From: Nocardioides sp. GY 10113
Lineage (GTDB): Bacteria > Actinomycetota > Actinomycetes > Propionibacteriales > Nocardioidaceae
Direction of reading: 5' to 3'
Length of the DNA: 64,000 bases
NCBI RefSeq assembly: GCF_004919105.1
Contig: NZ_STGK01000007.1
Coordinates: 62,001-126,000 of the forward strand
Of this stretch, positions 53,019-64,000 are shown piece after piece. Position 1 is the first letter of the stretch. The number at the start of each line of letters is the position of its first letter. The position numbers and the translations under genes were made by a program. Under the pieces are notes generated by a model that was not told the DNA's origin, made no database searches, and worked only from the letters and a program-made list of their open reading frames with translations.

Positions 53019-55184
53019 TCAGTGGCCGAGCAGGTCGCGCAGCTTGGCGAGCAGGTCCAGCGCGGACTCGGCGATCACCGTGCCGGGGAGGAACACCGAG
53101 GCGGCGCCCATCTCCTTCAGCGTCGGCACGTCGTCCGGCGGGATGACGCCCCCGATGACGACCATGATGTCGTCACGTCCCTGCTCGGCCAGCGCCTTCT
53201 TCAGCGCCGGGAGCAGGGTCAGGTGGCCGGCGGCCAGCGAGGAGACGCCGACGATGTGCACGTCGGCGTCGATCGCCTGCTGCGCGACCTCCTCCGGGGT
53301 GGAGAACAGCGGCCCCACGTCCACGTCGAAGCCCATGTCGGCGAAGGCGGAGACGACCACCTTCTGACCGCGGTCGTGACCGTCCTGGCCCATCTTGGCG
53401 ACCAGGATCCGGGGCCGGCGGCCCTCCGCCTCGGCGAACTCGTCGGTCGCCTCGCGGACCTGGGCGACGAGGGAGTCGCCGGCGCCGTCGTTGGCCTGGG
53501 CGGCTTCGTCGCGGTACACGCCGGAGATGGTACGGATCACCGCCTGGTGGCGGCCGTACACCTTCTCCAGCGCGTCCGAGATCTCGCCGACGGTGGCCTT
53601 GTTGCGGGCCGCGTCGACGGCCAGGGCGAGCAGGTTGCCCTCGCCCGACTCGGCGCTGCGGGTCAGCGCGTGCAGCGCGACCTCGACGTCCTCGGCGTTG
53701 CGCTCGGCGCGCAGCCGCTCCAGCTTGGCGACCTGCTGGCGGTAGACGTCGTCGTTGTCGACCTTGAGCACCTCGAGCGGGTCCTCGGACTCCAGCCGGT
53801 AGGTGTTGACGCCGATCACCCGCTGGGCGCCGGAGTCGATCCGGGCCTGGGTACGGGCGGCGGCCTCCTCGATGCGCATCTTCGGGATGCCCTGCTCGAT
53901 GGCGGCAGCCATGCCGCCGGCCGCCTCCGCCTCCTGGATGTGGGCCCAGGCGCGCTCGGCGAGGTCGTGCGTCAGCCGCTCGACGTAGTAGGAGCCGGCC
54001 CACGGGTCGATCGACTGGGTGGTGCCGCTCTCCTGCTGCAGCAGCAGCTGGGTGTTGCGGGCGATCCGCGCGGAGAAGTCGGTCGGCAGCGCGATCGCCT
54101 CGTCCAGCGCGTTGGTGTGCAGGCTCTGCGTGTGGCCCTGGGTGGCCGCCATCGCCTCGATGCAGGTGCGGCCCACGTTGTTGAAGACGTCCTGGGCGGT
54201 CAGCGACCAGCCGGAGGTCTGGCTGTGGGTGCGCAGGCTCAGCGACTTCGGGTTCTGCGGGTCGAACTGGCGCACCAGCCGGCTCCACAGCGCCCGGGCC
54301 GCGCGCATCTTGGCGACCTCCATGTAGAAGTTCATGCCGATCGCCCAGAAGAACGAGAGGCGCGGCGCGAACTGGTCGATGGTCAGCCCCGACTCCAGGC
54401 CGGCGCGGATGTACTCCACGCCGTCGGCCAGCGTGTAGGCCAGCTCCAGGTCGGCGGTCGCCCCGGCCTCCTGCATGTGGTAGCCGGAGATCGAGATCGA
54501 GTTGAACCGCGGCATCTCCGAGGAGGTGAACGCGAAGATGTCCGAGATGATCCGCATGCTCGGCGCCGGCGGGTAGATGTAGGTGTTGCGGACCATGAAC
54601 TCCTTGAGGATGTCGTTCTGGATCGTCCCCGCGAGCTGGCTCGGCTTCACCCCCTGCTCCTCCGCGGCGGCGATGTAGAGCGCCAGCACCGGCAGCACGG
54701 CGCCGTTCATGGTCATCGAGACCGACATCTGGTCCAGCGGGATGCCGTCGAAGAGCGTCCGGGTGTCGTAGATCGAGTCGATCGCGACACCGGCCATGCC
54801 GACGTCGCCGCGGACCCGCGGGTGGTCGGAGTCGTAGCCGCGGTGGGTGGCCAGGTCGAAGGCGACCGAGAGGCCCTTCTGGCCGGCCGCCAGGTTGCGC
54901 CGGTAGAACGCGTTGGACTCCTCGGCGGTGGAGAAGCCGGCGTACTGGCGGATGGTCCACGGCTGCGTGGTGTACATCGTCGGGTACGGCCCGCGCAGGA
55001 ACGGGCTCAGGCCCGGCCAGGTGTCGAGCGCGTCGAGGCCGGCGATGTCCTCGGGGCCGTAGGAGGGCTTGATCGCGATGCCCTCGGGGCTGTGCCACGG
55101 GTCGGTGTCGCCGTGCGCGGCCGGCTGACCGGGGGTGCCACCGCCCAGCGTCAGGCCGGCGAAGCTCTTCGGAATGCTGCTCAT
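53019..55184 (-). CDS. mutB: Methylmalonyl-CoA mutase large (catalytic) subunit
   Basis: 721 aa from the ATG of [16 protein letters not shown], overlapping the mutA stop by 4 bp. The N-terminal TIM barrel binds the CoA ester ([32 protein letters not shown]). The C-terminal B12-binding domain has D601-x-H603-x2-G606 in [12 protein letters not shown], with His603 the lower cobalt ligand. It isomerises (R)-methylmalonyl-CoA and succinyl-CoA with adenosylcobalamin. It links propionate, odd-chain fat and valine breakdown to the TCA cycle. Confidence 0.97.
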   Translation of the reverse strand: MSSIPKSFAGLTLGGGTPGQPAAHGDTDPWHSPEGIAIKPSYGPEDIAGLDALDTWPGLSPFLRGPYPTMYTTQPWTIRQYAGFSTAEESNAFYRRNLAAGQKGLSVAFDLATHRGYDSDHPRVRGDVGMAGVAIDSIYDTRTLFDGIPLDQMSVSMTMNGAVLPVLALYIAAAEEQGVKPSQLAGTIQNDILKEFMVRNTYIYPPAPSMRIISDIFAFTSSEMPRFNSISISGYHMQEAGATADLELAYTLADGVEYIRAGLESGLTIDQFAPRLSFFWAIGMNFYMEVAKMRAARALWSRLVRQFDPQNPKSLSLRTHSQTSGWSLTAQDVFNNVGRTCIEAMAATQGHTQSLHTNALDEAIALPTDFSARIARNTQLLLQQESGTTQSIDPWAGSYYVERLTHDLAERAWAHIQEAEAAGGMAAAIEQGIPKMRIEEAAARTQARIDSGAQRVIGVNTYRLESEDPLEVLKVDNDDVYRQQVAKLERLRAERNAEDVEVALHALTRSAESGEGNLLALAVDAARNKATVGEISDALEKVYGRHQAVIRTISGVYRDEAAQANDGAGDSLVAQVREATDEFAEAEGRRPRILVAKMGQDGHDRGQKVVVSAFADMGFDVDVGPLFSTPEEVAQQAIDADVHIVGVSSLAAGHLTLLPALKKALAEQGRDDIMVVIGGVIPPDDVPTLKEMGAASVFLPGTVIAESALDLLAKLRDLLGH

Positions 55185-56878
55185 GCCAGCGCCTCCCGGG
55201 TGCGGGTCAGGAACGCGAGGGCGTCCACGCCCATCGCGCACGAGTCGTCGGTGTAGTCGGTCGGCTTGCCGGCGATGATCACGCGGGTCGCGCCAGCCTC
55301 ACGCAGGGCCGCGGCGGCCTCCGCGCCCCACTCGCCGTACGCCGCGTCGGCGCCGGCCAGGCAGGCCACCGACTGACCGTCGTACGCCGCCAGCAGGTCC
55401 TCGACGCCGGCGGTCGGCCCGGCCGGGTCGACCGCGACGCCGCCGGCCGCGAACAGGTTCGTCGCGAAGGTGGCCCGCGCCGTGTGCTGGGCGATCGGGC
55501 CGAGCGTGGCCAGGAAGACCCGCGCGGCGGCGGGCTCGTCGCGCAGCGCCTCGAAGGAGGCGCCGTAGCGGCGGACCGGCTCGCCGGCGTCGACCAGCGG
55601 GGCGCGCTCGGGCAGGGTCTCGGCCAGGTTCGGGAACTCGCTGATCCCGGTCAGCGGGCGCTTGCGGGTCGCCACCTCCTGCTCGCGGCGGGCCACCACG
55701 TCGGCGATCAGCGGCTCGAGGTCCTCGCCCGCGTCGAGGCGGGCGAACAGCTCCCACGCCGCGACCGCGGTGTCGTCGGTCAGCTTCTCCACCACGTAGG
55801 AGCCACCGGCGGGGTCGGCGACCTCGGCGACGTGCGACTCGTCGATGAGCAGGTGGGAGAGGTTGCGCGCGATCCGGCGGCCGAACCCGTCGGGCTGGCC
55901 GAGCGGCGCGTCGAACGGCAGCACGGTGACCGCGTCGGCCCCGCCGACGCCCGCGGCGAAGGCGGCCACGGTGGTACGCAGCATGTTCACGTAGGGGTCG
56001 TACTTGCCGAGCATCGGACGGCTGGTCACCGCGTGCTGGCGCTGCTCGCGCGCGTCCGCGTCCTCGACCCCGCTCAGCTCCAGCACCCGGGCCCAGAGCC
56101 GGCGCGCCGCGCGCAGCTTGGCGATCGTCGGGAACTGCTCCGCGGTGGCGGCGTAGCGGAACTCGATCAGCGCGGCAGCCTCGGCGACGCCGATCCCGGC
56201 GTCGGTCAGCGTGCGGAGGGCCGCCACGCCGGTGGCCAGCGCGGCGGCCAGCTCCTGGACGTCGGAGGCGCCGCGGTCGTGCACGGCGGTGCCGTCCACC
56301 ACGACGCCGAGGACGCCGAGGTCGAGCGCGAGGCGGGCCACGGCGACCAGGTCCTCGGGCGAGGCGGTGGCCGCGTCGGCGCCGAGGTTGGTGTGCGGGT
56401 GCGGGTCGACGTACCGCTCCGCGACCAGCGCCGCGAACGCGCGGGCCGCCGCGAGCGGGGCGGGCGAGGAGATCGCCACCGGGGCGAGGTCGAGCAGCAC
56501 CTTGTCCAGCACGTCGGGCAGGTCGGCGCCGTCGGCGGTGCTCACCCACATCGAGGTGACGCCGCCGTCCAGGTCGACCAGGGCGTGCTCGTTGAGCAGC
56601 GCGGCGTCGGCGTGGCCGTAGTGGGCGCGGATGTCCCACGCTCCCGCCCGGGTCGGCCGGCCGGCGGTCTGCAGACCGTCCAGGTCCGCGGGCGTGCCCA
56701 GCGGGGTGATCGGGATCCCGTCCAGCGTGGAGCGGGTCAGTCGGTCCCAGACCAGCGAGTCGGCGTCGTCCTCGGCGAGCTTCCGCGACTTGCGGAGCAC
56801 GGCCGCGGCGGCGGCCTCCCACTCCGCACCCGAGTGGGTGTCCTCGGGCTGCGCGAGCGTCAGCGGCGTGTCAGTCAC
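55181..56878 (-). CDS. mutA: Methylmalonyl-CoA mutase small subunit
   Basis: 565 aa from GTG ([17 protein letters not shown]) with TACCCT 6 nt upstream. It shares the barrel and B12-like folds with MutB but lacks the DxHxxG cobalt-ligand motif (the equivalent C-terminal region has [20 protein letters not shown]), as expected for the non-catalytic subunit of the heterodimer. [22 protein letters not shown] is the conserved barrel segment. First gene of mutA-mutB-meaB. No cobalamin riboswitch was found before it. Confidence 0.94.
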   Translation of the reverse strand: MTDTPLTLAQPEDTHSGAEWEAAAAAVLRKSRKLAEDDADSLVWDRLTRSTLDGIPITPLGTPADLDGLQTAGRPTRAGAWDIRAHYGHADAALLNEHALVDLDGGVTSMWVSTADGADLPDVLDKVLLDLAPVAISSPAPLAAARAFAALVAERYVDPHPHTNLGADAATASPEDLVAVARLALDLGVLGVVVDGTAVHDRGASDVQELAAALATGVAALRTLTDAGIGVAEAAALIEFRYAATAEQFPTIAKLRAARRLWARVLELSGVEDADAREQRQHAVTSRPMLGKYDPYVNMLRTTVAAFAAGVGGADAVTVLPFDAPLGQPDGFGRRIARNLSHLLIDESHVAEVADPAGGSYVVEKLTDDTAVAAWELFARLDAGEDLEPLIADVVARREQEVATRKRPLTGISEFPNLAETLPERAPLVDAGEPVRRYGASFEALRDEPAAARVFLATLGPIAQHTARATFATNLFAAGGVAVDPAGPTAGVEDLLAAYDGQSVACLAGADAAYGEWGAEAAAALREAGATRVIIAGKPTDYTDDSCAMGVDALAFLTRTREALA

Positions 56879-56884
56879 GCGGTC

Positions 56885-56890
56885 AGGGTA
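56885..56890 (-). promoter_or_regulatory. -10 element TACCCT of the mutAB-meaB unit
   Basis: Ends 6 nt before the GTG at 56878, supporting a leaderless message. Confidence 0.5.
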
Positions 56891-57028
56891 GCCGCGGTGG
56901 GCCCGCACCCGTCCCCGGGACCATCCGTCGAGCGACGAGCGTCACACGCCCCGAGCGGCCGCCGGCCGTTCACCTGGACTCCGCCTGGACGCAGCAGACC
57001 GTGCGCGTGGGGCTCGCACCCTGGCCGC

Positions 57029-58087
57029 ATGAGGATCACGCTGGTGACCGAGACCTTCTACCCGGCCGTGGACAGCACCACGACCACGATCAAGGCGACC
57101 GCCGACCGCCTGCTCGACCTCGGCCACGCGGTGCAGATCGTCGCGCCCGGCCCGGGTCTGGCCAGCTACCGCGGTTGCGAGGTGGCCCGGGTCCGCCCGC
57201 TGGAGCCGACCGGGTCGCAGATCAGGGACACCCTGGCCGGCTTCCGGCCCGACATCGTCCAGGTCCACTCCCCCCGCGCCGTCGGTCGCAAGGCGATCAA
57301 GCACGCCAGCCGACTCGGCCTGCCGACCATCGCCGTGGAGCAGTCACCGGTCCTCGACCTCGCCGCCGACTACTGGCGCAGCCGGATCGCCGGCCGCGCG
57401 GACCTGACGCTCGTCACCTCGTCGTGGATGGTGGCGCGGGCCGCCGAGCTCGGGGTCCACGCCCGGGCCTGGGCGCCCGGCGTGGACACCGCCGCCTTCA
57501 CCCCCGCGCTGCGCGACCACTGGCTGCACTCCGTCTGGTCGAAGGCCAAGGCGCGCCGACACACCCCGGCGCTGGTGGTGGTCGGCTACGTCGGCGCACT
57601 GCACAAGCACCACGGCGTACGGCGACTGGCCGAGCTCGCCGCGCTGGAGGGGATCCGCCCCGTGCTGATCGGCGACGGTCCCGAGCGGGACTGGCTGCAG
57701 CGCCGACTGCCCCAGGCCAAGCTGATCGGCCCGCTCGCCACCGGCGACCTCACCGTCGCGCTGCCGACCCTCGACGTGCTGGTCCACCCGGGCACGCACG
57801 AGACGGACGGCCACGTGCTGCGCGAGGCCGGCGCGGCCGGCGTACCGGTGGTGGCGCCGCGGGCCGGTGCGGCCGCCGAGATCGTGCGGCACCTGGAGAC
57901 GGGCGTCCTCTACGACCCCGACCGGAGGGGCGACCTGGTGCGGGCGGTCGACTCGATGGCCGCCGACCGGCAGCGGGCGCTGCTGGGCACGCACGCCCGC
58001 ACGGTGCTGGCCGAACGGACCTGGCACGACGCGGTCGAGGAGCTGGTCGGACACCACTACGCGACGCTGGCGCCGGCGCTGGCCTGA
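57029..58087 (+). CDS. GT4-family glycosyltransferase
   Basis: 352 aa from ATG (MRITLVTETFYPAVDSTTTT). GT-B fold: the N-terminal domain has VTETFYPAVDSTTTTIKATADRLLDLGHAV, and the C-terminal domain has LIGDGPERDWLQRRLP and VHPGTHETDGHVLREAGAAGVPVVAPR, the sugar-nucleotide site with E-x7-E-like spacing. It resembles actinobacterial mannosyltransferases (MgtA/PimB-like) that act on phosphatidyl-myo-inositol or glycolipids at the membrane. The acceptor cannot be read from sequence. The long open frame upstream is a shadow of mutA. Confidence 0.87.
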   Translation: MRITLVTETFYPAVDSTTTTIKATADRLLDLGHAVQIVAPGPGLASYRGCEVARVRPLEPTGSQIRDTLAGFRPDIVQVHSPRAVGRKAIKHASRLGLPTIAVEQSPVLDLAADYWRSRIAGRADLTLVTSSWMVARAAELGVHARAWAPGVDTAAFTPALRDHWLHSVWSKAKARRHTPALVVVGYVGALHKHHGVRRLAELAALEGIRPVLIGDGPERDWLQRRLPQAKLIGPLATGDLTVALPTLDVLVHPGTHETDGHVLREAGAAGVPVVAPRAGAAAEIVRHLETGVLYDPDRRGDLVRAVDSMAADRQRALLGTHARTVLAERTWHDAVEELVGHHYATLAPALA

Positions 58088-58121
58088 GGCCGCTGCGGGA
58101 CGGTTGGCCCCGCCCGCTACG

Positions 58122-58141
58122 CTAGGTAAGGGCACCCTTAC
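58122..58141. promoter_or_regulatory. Candidate DtxR/IdeR iron box upstream of sdhCAB
   Basis: A perfect dyad GTAAGGG-CA-CCCTTAC at 58126-58141 lies inside CTAGGTAAGGGCACCCTTAC. About 12 of 19 positions match the Streptomyces/mycobacterial iron-box consensus, better in the left half. Centred about 69 bp upstream of sdhC. Confidence 0.4.
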
Positions 58142-58188
58142 GTGCATATCTCACACCGGCCGCGTGACCTACGGCTCGGTAGCAGGGG

Positions 58189-58194
58189 TAGCCT
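58189..58194 (+). promoter_or_regulatory. -10 element TAGCCT of sdhCAB
   Basis: Ends 8 nt before the GTG at 58203. Confidence 0.45.
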
Positions 58195-58202
58195 GACCCC
58201 TC

Positions 58203-58916
58203 GTGGCAACGACGACGCGACCCTCATTGGTCAAGGGCTCCCGGTCGACCAGGTCGACCATCGCCCTCAAGCTCCTCATGGCCGTCAGCGGCCTGCTGTT
58301 CATCGCCTTCGTACTGGGGCACATGTACGGCAACCTCAAGGCTTTCGCGGGTGAGGAGGCGTTCAACCACTACGCCGAGCACCTGCGCGAGATCGGCGAG
58401 CCGCTGCTCCCGCACGAGGGCTTCCTCTGGATCATGCGGATCGGCCTCATCGCCGCGGTCGTGATCCACGTGGCCTGCGCCGTGGCGCTGTGGCGTCGTG
58501 CCGCCGCCGCCCGCCCCGTCAAGTACGCGGTCAAGCGCAGCACCACCTCGCTCTCCTCGCGCACGATGCGCTGGGGCGGCCTGACGATCCTCGTGTTCGT
58601 CGTCTGGCACCTGCTCAACTTCACGATCGTCAAGATCAACCCGAGCAACGGCGACACCGGCGGCGACAACCCCTACGCCCTGCTGGTCGACACCTTCGAC
58701 GTGTGGTGGATGACGATCATCTACCTGATCGCGATGGTCGCCCTCGGCTTCCACCTGCACCACGGCACGTTCAGCTCGCTGCAGACCCTGGGCCTGACCA
58801 ACTCGGCGACCTCGCGGGCCCGCGCCCGCGCCACCGGCTGGATCGTCGCCATCGTCATCGCGGGCGGCTTCTCGCTGGTTCCGCTGTCCGTCCTCGTCGG
58901 CATCATCGAGAAGTAA
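58203..58916 (+). CDS. sdhC: Succinate dehydrogenase cytochrome b subunit (single five-helix anchor)
   Basis: 237 aa from GTG (MATTTRPSLVKGSR). Five membrane helices: ALKLLMAVSGLLFIAFVLGHMYG, IMRIGLIAAVVIHVACAVAL, GGLTILVFVVWHLLNFTIV, WMTIIYLIAMVALGFHLHHG and GWIVAIVIAGGFSLVPLSVL. Histidines in GHMY, VIHV, VWHL and FHLHH are suited to bind two b hemes, so this is a type B complex as in Corynebacterium and Bacillus. It anchors SdhAB in the membrane and passes electrons to menaquinone. First gene of sdhCAB. Confidence 0.94.
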   Translation: MATTTRPSLVKGSRSTRSTIALKLLMAVSGLLFIAFVLGHMYGNLKAFAGEEAFNHYAEHLREIGEPLLPHEGFLWIMRIGLIAAVVIHVACAVALWRRAAAARPVKYAVKRSTTSLSSRTMRWGGLTILVFVVWHLLNFTIVKINPSNGDTGGDNPYALLVDTFDVWWMTIIYLIAMVALGFHLHHGTFSSLQTLGLTNSATSRARARATGWIVAIVIAGGFSLVPLSVLVGIIEK

Positions 58917-58928
58917 GGAGCCGCACCC

Positions 58929-60976
<2,048 letters not shown>

Positions 60977-60980
<4 letters not shown>

Positions 60981-61720
60981 AGATCACCCTCAAGATCTGG
61001 CGCCAGAGCGGCCCGCAGGACCAGGGCGGACTCAAGACGTACCAGCTCGACGGTGTCTCCACCGACATGTCGTTCCTGGAGATGCTCGACCTGCTCAACG
61101 AGCAGCTCGTCACCTCCGGCGAGGAGCCGGTGGCGTTCGACTCCGACTGCCGCGAGGGCATCTGCGGCATGTGCTCGCTGATGATCAACGGCCAGGCGCA
61201 CGGCCCGGAGGTCACCACGACCTGCCAGCTGCACATGCGCTCCTTCTCCGACGGCGACACGATCACCGTCGAGCCGTGGCGCGCCGAGCCGTTCCCGGTG
61301 ATCAAGGACCTGATCGTCGACCGCTCCGCGTTCGACCGGATCATCCAGTCCGGCGGCTACATCTCGGCCAACACCGGCTCGGCCCCCGAGGCCAACTCGG
61401 TGCCCGCGCCCCGCGACAAGGCGATGCGCGCCTTCAACGTGGCCACCTGCATCGGCTGCGGCGCCTGCGTGGCGGCGTGCCCGAACGGCTCCGCGTCGCT
61501 GTTCCTCGGCGCCAAGATCACCCACCTGGGCGAGCTGCCGCAGGGTCAGCCGGAGCGCTACTCGCGCGTGGTCGACATGGTCGGCCAGCACGACCACGAG
61601 GGCTTCGGCGGCTGCACCAACATCGGCGAGTGCGCCTCGGCGTGCCCCAAGGAGATCCCGCTGGACGTCATCAGCCAGCTGAACAAGGACCTCCGCACCG
61701 CGATGAAGATGGGCCTCTGA
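60977..61720 (+). CDS. sdhB: Succinate dehydrogenase iron-sulfur subunit
   Basis: 247 aa from GTG overlapping sdhA. Three clusters can be read: [2Fe-2S] from Cys58, Cys63, Cys66 and Cys83 (CREGICGMC); [4Fe-4S] from Cys158, Cys161, Cys164 (CIGCGAC); [3Fe-4S] from Cys213, Cys219 and Cys223-type positions ([12 protein letters not shown]). It carries electrons from FAD to the heme/menaquinone site of SdhC. All cluster cysteines are kept. It ends the operon and is followed by a strong terminator. Confidence 0.97.
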
Positions 61721-61745
61721 CCCGCCGTAGCCGCGGGTAGACGAC

Positions 61746-61790
61746 CGACGGCCGTTGCCGCTCCGGGAGACCGGGCGGCAACGGCCGTCG
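61746..61790 (+). terminator. Terminator of sdhCAB
   Basis: A 15-bp perfect stem (CGACGGCCGTTGCCG and its complement) with a 15-nt loop, 25 nt past sdhB. It also faces the convergent MFS gene. Confidence 0.85.
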
Positions 61791-61802
61791 TCGTCGTACG
61801 AC

Positions 61803-63320
61803 CTACTGGTCCCGGTGGTCCTGCCTCGGGGCGAACACCAGGACCACCACCGCCGTCACCAGGGCGACCCCGGCGGCGACCACCAGGGCGGCGCTGACGC
61901 CGTCCACGAAGGACTGGCGGGCCAGCTCGGCGAGCTGCTGGCCGCGCTCCCCGAGCCGCGCCAGCTCGGGCGAGGTGGTGAAGGCGACCGACCCCAGGAC
62001 CGCGTCCGCCGCCTGCTGCGGCAGCCCGGCGACGTGGTCGACCAGGCCGTCGCGGTAGACCTGGTTGAGGGTGGAGCCGAGCACGGCGATGCCGAGCGCG
62101 GAGCCCAGCTCGCGGGCGGTGTCGTTCATCGCCGAGGCGACGCCCTGCTTGGCGGCCGGCAGCGCCTCGGTCACCGCCGTGGTGGCTGGCGTGCCGGACA
62201 GCCCCATGCCCGCGGCGCCGATCAGCAGCCCGAGGGCGAAGACCGGGTAGTTCAGGTCGACCTGGGAGAGGCTGACGACGTACAGGCCGACCGCCAGCAG
62301 CACCATCCCGAGCGGCACCAGGTGGCGGAAGCCGAACCGGGCCGCCAGGCGGGGCGCCAGGCGTGCGGTGGGGATCAGCAGGAACGGGATCGGCAGCATC
62401 CTCAGCGCCGCCTCCAGCGGGCTCAGCGCGATCACGAACTGCAGGTACTGCAGGATCGAGAAGATCAGCCCGAACCAGCAGAAGAACGTCACCGCGATCG
62501 CCAGGCTGCCCACCGAGAAGCCCCGGACCGCGAAGAGCCGGGGATCCAACAGCGGCTGCTCGCGCCCCAGCTCCCACCACACGAAGGCCGCCAGCCCCGC
62601 GGCGCCGCCGATCAGCGCGACCAGGGTGATCCAGTCGGACCAGCCGCGCTCGGGCCCCTCGATGATGCCGAAGACGAGCAGGCCCATGCCGACCAGGGTC
62701 AGCAGGCCGCCCACCACGTCGACCGCGGGCGGGTGCTCGTCGACGGAGTCGGGGACGACGACCAGCGTCCCGACCACCGAGATCGCGGCCAGCCCGGCAT
62801 TGAGCCAGAAGAAGGACTGCCAGGCGAAGAGCTCGAGCAGGATCGCGGTGATGAAGAGCCCGACGACCGCGCCGGCGCCGGCGATGCCGACCCACACCCC
62901 GATCGCACGCGGCCGCTCCTCCTCCGGGAAGGAGGTGGTGATCACCGACAGCGTCGTCGGCATCACCGCGGCGGCACCCAGACCCATCGCGGCGCGCACC
63001 CCGATCAGCCCGGTCGGGGTGTCGACGAAGGCGCCCGCGACCGCCGCCAGTCCGAAGATCGTCAGGCCCACCAGCAGCAGCGCCTTGCGGCCGAACCGGT
63101 CGCCGAGCGCGCCGGCGAAGAAGAGCAGCGCGGCGAAGACGACGGTGTAGGCATCGATGATCCAGGTCAGCTGGGTCTGGGTCGCGCCGGTCGCCCGGGC
63201 GATGTCCGGCAGGGCCACGTTGAGGCCGACCACGGCGGAGACGATCGTCATCAGCGAGATGCCGATGACCGGCATGATCCGACCGGTCGAGCTCACGGCC
63301 ACGGTTGTATTTCCACGCAT
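61803..63320 (-). CDS. MFS transporter, DHA2 (14-helix) drug:H+ antiporter type
   Basis: 505 aa, almost wholly hydrophobic with 14 predicted helices. GALGDRFGRKALLLVGL is the MFS loop 2-3 motif, and LNVALPDIARATGATQTQLTWIIDAY is typical of DHA2 (EmrB/QacA) exporters. Motif C-like VWVGIAGAGAVVGLFITAILLE is also visible. It probably exports a drug or metabolite using the proton gradient. Divergent from the TetR gene at 63367 with only 46 bp between starts, so it is likely repressed by that TetR. Confidence 0.92.
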   Translation of the reverse strand: MRGNTTVAVSSTGRIMPVIGISLMTIVSAVVGLNVALPDIARATGATQTQLTWIIDAYTVVFAALLFFAGALGDRFGRKALLLVGLTIFGLAAVAGAFVDTPTGLIGVRAAMGLGAAAVMPTTLSVITTSFPEEERPRAIGVWVGIAGAGAVVGLFITAILLELFAWQSFFWLNAGLAAISVVGTLVVVPDSVDEHPPAVDVVGGLLTLVGMGLLVFGIIEGPERGWSDWITLVALIGGAAGLAAFVWWELGREQPLLDPRLFAVRGFSVGSLAIAVTFFCWFGLIFSILQYLQFVIALSPLEAALRMLPIPFLLIPTARLAPRLAARFGFRHLVPLGMVLLAVGLYVVSLSQVDLNYPVFALGLLIGAAGMGLSGTPATTAVTEALPAAKQGVASAMNDTARELGSALGIAVLGSTLNQVYRDGLVDHVAGLPQQAADAVLGSVAFTTSPELARLGERGQQLAELARQSFVDGVSAALVVAAGVALVTAVVVLVFAPRQDHRDQ

Positions 63321-63366
63321 GATGAAATGTTATTCTCCACCTGATGAATTTTGTCAAGGGGCACCG
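63319..63366. promoter_or_regulatory. AT-rich MFS/tetR intergenic region with direct repeat TGATGAA
   Basis: TGATGAAAT (63320-63328) and TGATGAATT (63342-63350) repeat 22 bp apart. The region is far lower in GC than the window. A partly symmetric ATTTC...GAAAT pair spans 63309-63328. Likely operator, but the half-sites are uncertain. Confidence 0.35.
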
Positions 63367-63999
63367 GTGAGCGGCCGTCGCGGCCGACGGCCGGGCGGTT
63401 CGGACGCGCGCGGGCAGATCCTGGAGGCGGCGCGCCGGCTGTTCGCAGAGGACGGCTTCGCTGGTACGTCGCTGCGGCAGATCGCGTCCGCGGCCGGGGT
63501 CGACGTACGACTGGTCAGTCACTACTTCGGCTCCAAGGGCGACCTCTTCGTCGCCGCCGTGGAGCTGCCCTTCGACCCCGGGTCGACCTTCGACAGGTTG
63601 CTGGCGCCGGGGCCGACGGGCCTCGGCGGCCGGCTGGCCGGCTTCGTGCTGGACCTCCTCGACTCCCCCTCGGGCCGGCAGGTCGTGACGGGCATGCTGC
63701 GCGCCGCGGCGTCCGAGGACCAGGCCGCCGCCCTGGTGCGTGACCGCCTGGTCGGCCAGCTGCTGCTGCCGTTGGCGCAGCGACTCGGCACCGACCACGC
63801 CGAGCTCCGGGCCAGCCTGATGGGGTCCCAGATCGCCGGCCTGGTGCTGGCCCGGCACATCGTCGGGCTGCCCGCCCTGGTCGAGGCCGACCGCGACACC
63901 CTGGCGGGACTCCTCGGCCCGGTGCTCGCCCACTACCTCACCGCCGACCTGTCGCTGTCCCCCGGGCCGGCAGGAGCCGCGCCACCCGACGGGTCGTGA
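63367..63999 (+). CDS. TetR/AcrR family transcriptional regulator
   Basis: 210 aa from GTG (VSGRRGRRPGGSDARGQIL). The helix-turn-helix is FAGTSLRQIASAAGVDVRLVSHYFGSKGDLFVAA (about residues 33-66). The C-terminal domain is TetR_C-like with DRLLAPGPTGLGGRLAGFVLDLLD. It is complete: the stop is at the very end of the window. Divergent from the DHA2 exporter and very probably its repressor, released by the exported compound. The longer frame to 63157 runs through the MFS gene and was rejected. Confidence 0.9.
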   Translation: MSGRRGRRPGGSDARGQILEAARRLFAEDGFAGTSLRQIASAAGVDVRLVSHYFGSKGDLFVAAVELPFDPGSTFDRLLAPGPTGLGGRLAGFVLDLLDSPSGRQVVTGMLRAAASEDQAAALVRDRLVGQLLLPLAQRLGTDHAELRASLMGSQIAGLVLARHIVGLPALVEADRDTLAGLLGPVLAHYLTADLSLSPGPAGAAPPDGS

Positions 64000-64000
64000 G

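Noticed and set aside
56879..57028. Cobalamin riboswitch before the mutAB genes
   Set aside because: The B12 box pattern was not seen, and mutA seems leaderless with a -10 element 6 nt before its start.
58126..58141. Terminator of the glycosyltransferase gene
   Set aside because: The dyad GTAAGGG-CA-CCCTTAC has a 2-nt centre and low stability; an operator fits better.
58141..58155. CRP site GTG-N7-CAC upstream of sdhC
   Set aside because: The spacing is one base short of the N8 required and the flanking TGTGA/TCACA bases do not match.

Overview
The window is a stretch of a very GC-rich actinobacterial chromosome. It looks like Nocardioides or a close relative, but that placement is an inference from gene content: a ClpP1/ClpP2 pair, an LpdA-type flavoprotein lacking its redox cysteine pair, a C. 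glutamicum-type sdhCAB, an archaeal-type ValRS, many GTG starts and many leaderless promoters. Nearly all of it is chromosomal backbone. I see no insertion sequence, prophage, CRISPR array or integrase. Coding density is high, and the non-coding stretches are all shorter than 300 bp.

Layout. 1-9.1 kb: a truncated acyl-CoA carboxylase alpha subunit, two bacterial-PH membrane proteins, a TetR regulator divergent from an NAD-dependent epimerase, and pyruvate carboxylase. 9.1-12.5 kb: an XRE-cupin regulator divergent from a BenE-like transporter, then a SpoIID/LytB cell-wall protein. 12.5-21.3 kb: valS converging on the proteostasis block clpX, clpP2, clpP1, two inserted genes, tig, then tRNA-Pro and tRNA-Gly. 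21.4-26.8 kb: a minus-strand run of lpd, an LpdA-like flavoprotein, rpiB, a Fpg/Nei DNA glycosylase and a SpoIIE-type phosphatase. 26.8-29.6 kb: gamma-glutamylcyclotransferase, purine nucleoside phosphorylase, heme oxygenase and a DinB protein. 29.7-35.0 kb: a catabolic-looking cluster (hydrolase, TetR, flavin monooxygenase, divergent from two SDR dehydrogenases) and an SRPBCC protein. 35.0-49.2 kb: nucleoside salvage (phosphosugar mutase, deoC, uridine kinase, adenosine deaminase, thymidine phosphorylase, cytidine deaminase and a BmpA/two-permease nucleoside-type ABC importer). 49.5-56.9 kb: an M20 hydrolase, a ScyD/ScyE-like secreted protein, and meaB with mutB/mutA of methylmalonyl-CoA mutase. 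57.0-64.0 kb: a GT4 glycosyltransferase, sdhCAB, an MFS exporter and its divergent TetR.

How the genes work together. The nucleoside block forms a nearly closed pathway: import, deamination of adenosine and cytidine, phosphorolysis by PNP and DeoA, isomerisation of (deoxy)ribose-1-phosphate by the mutase, and cleavage by DeoC to glyceraldehyde-3-phosphate and acetaldehyde. RpiB handles ribose-5-phosphate. Carboxylases, methylmalonyl-CoA mutase and succinate dehydrogenase join propionate/odd-chain carbon to the TCA cycle. The gene order lpdA, PNP, mutase, add, deoA, cdd resembles the M. tuberculosis Rv3303c-Rv3315c region as I recall it.

The most informative non-coding signals are: a repeated promoter layout with a TANNNT hexamer ending 6-8 nt before the start codon, implying widespread leaderless transcription; palindromic operators in three divergent regulator/target regions; a perfect CRP-type TGTGA-N6-TCACA site between deoA and a secreted protein; a possible iron box before sdhCAB; a 92-bp inverted-repeat element before heme oxygenase; and families of hairpin repeats, mostly at convergent gene ends. 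I did not find a clearly new multi-gene system. The best leads are the FMO/SDR/hydrolase cluster and the cysteine-peptidase-like protein translationally coupled to uridine kinase.
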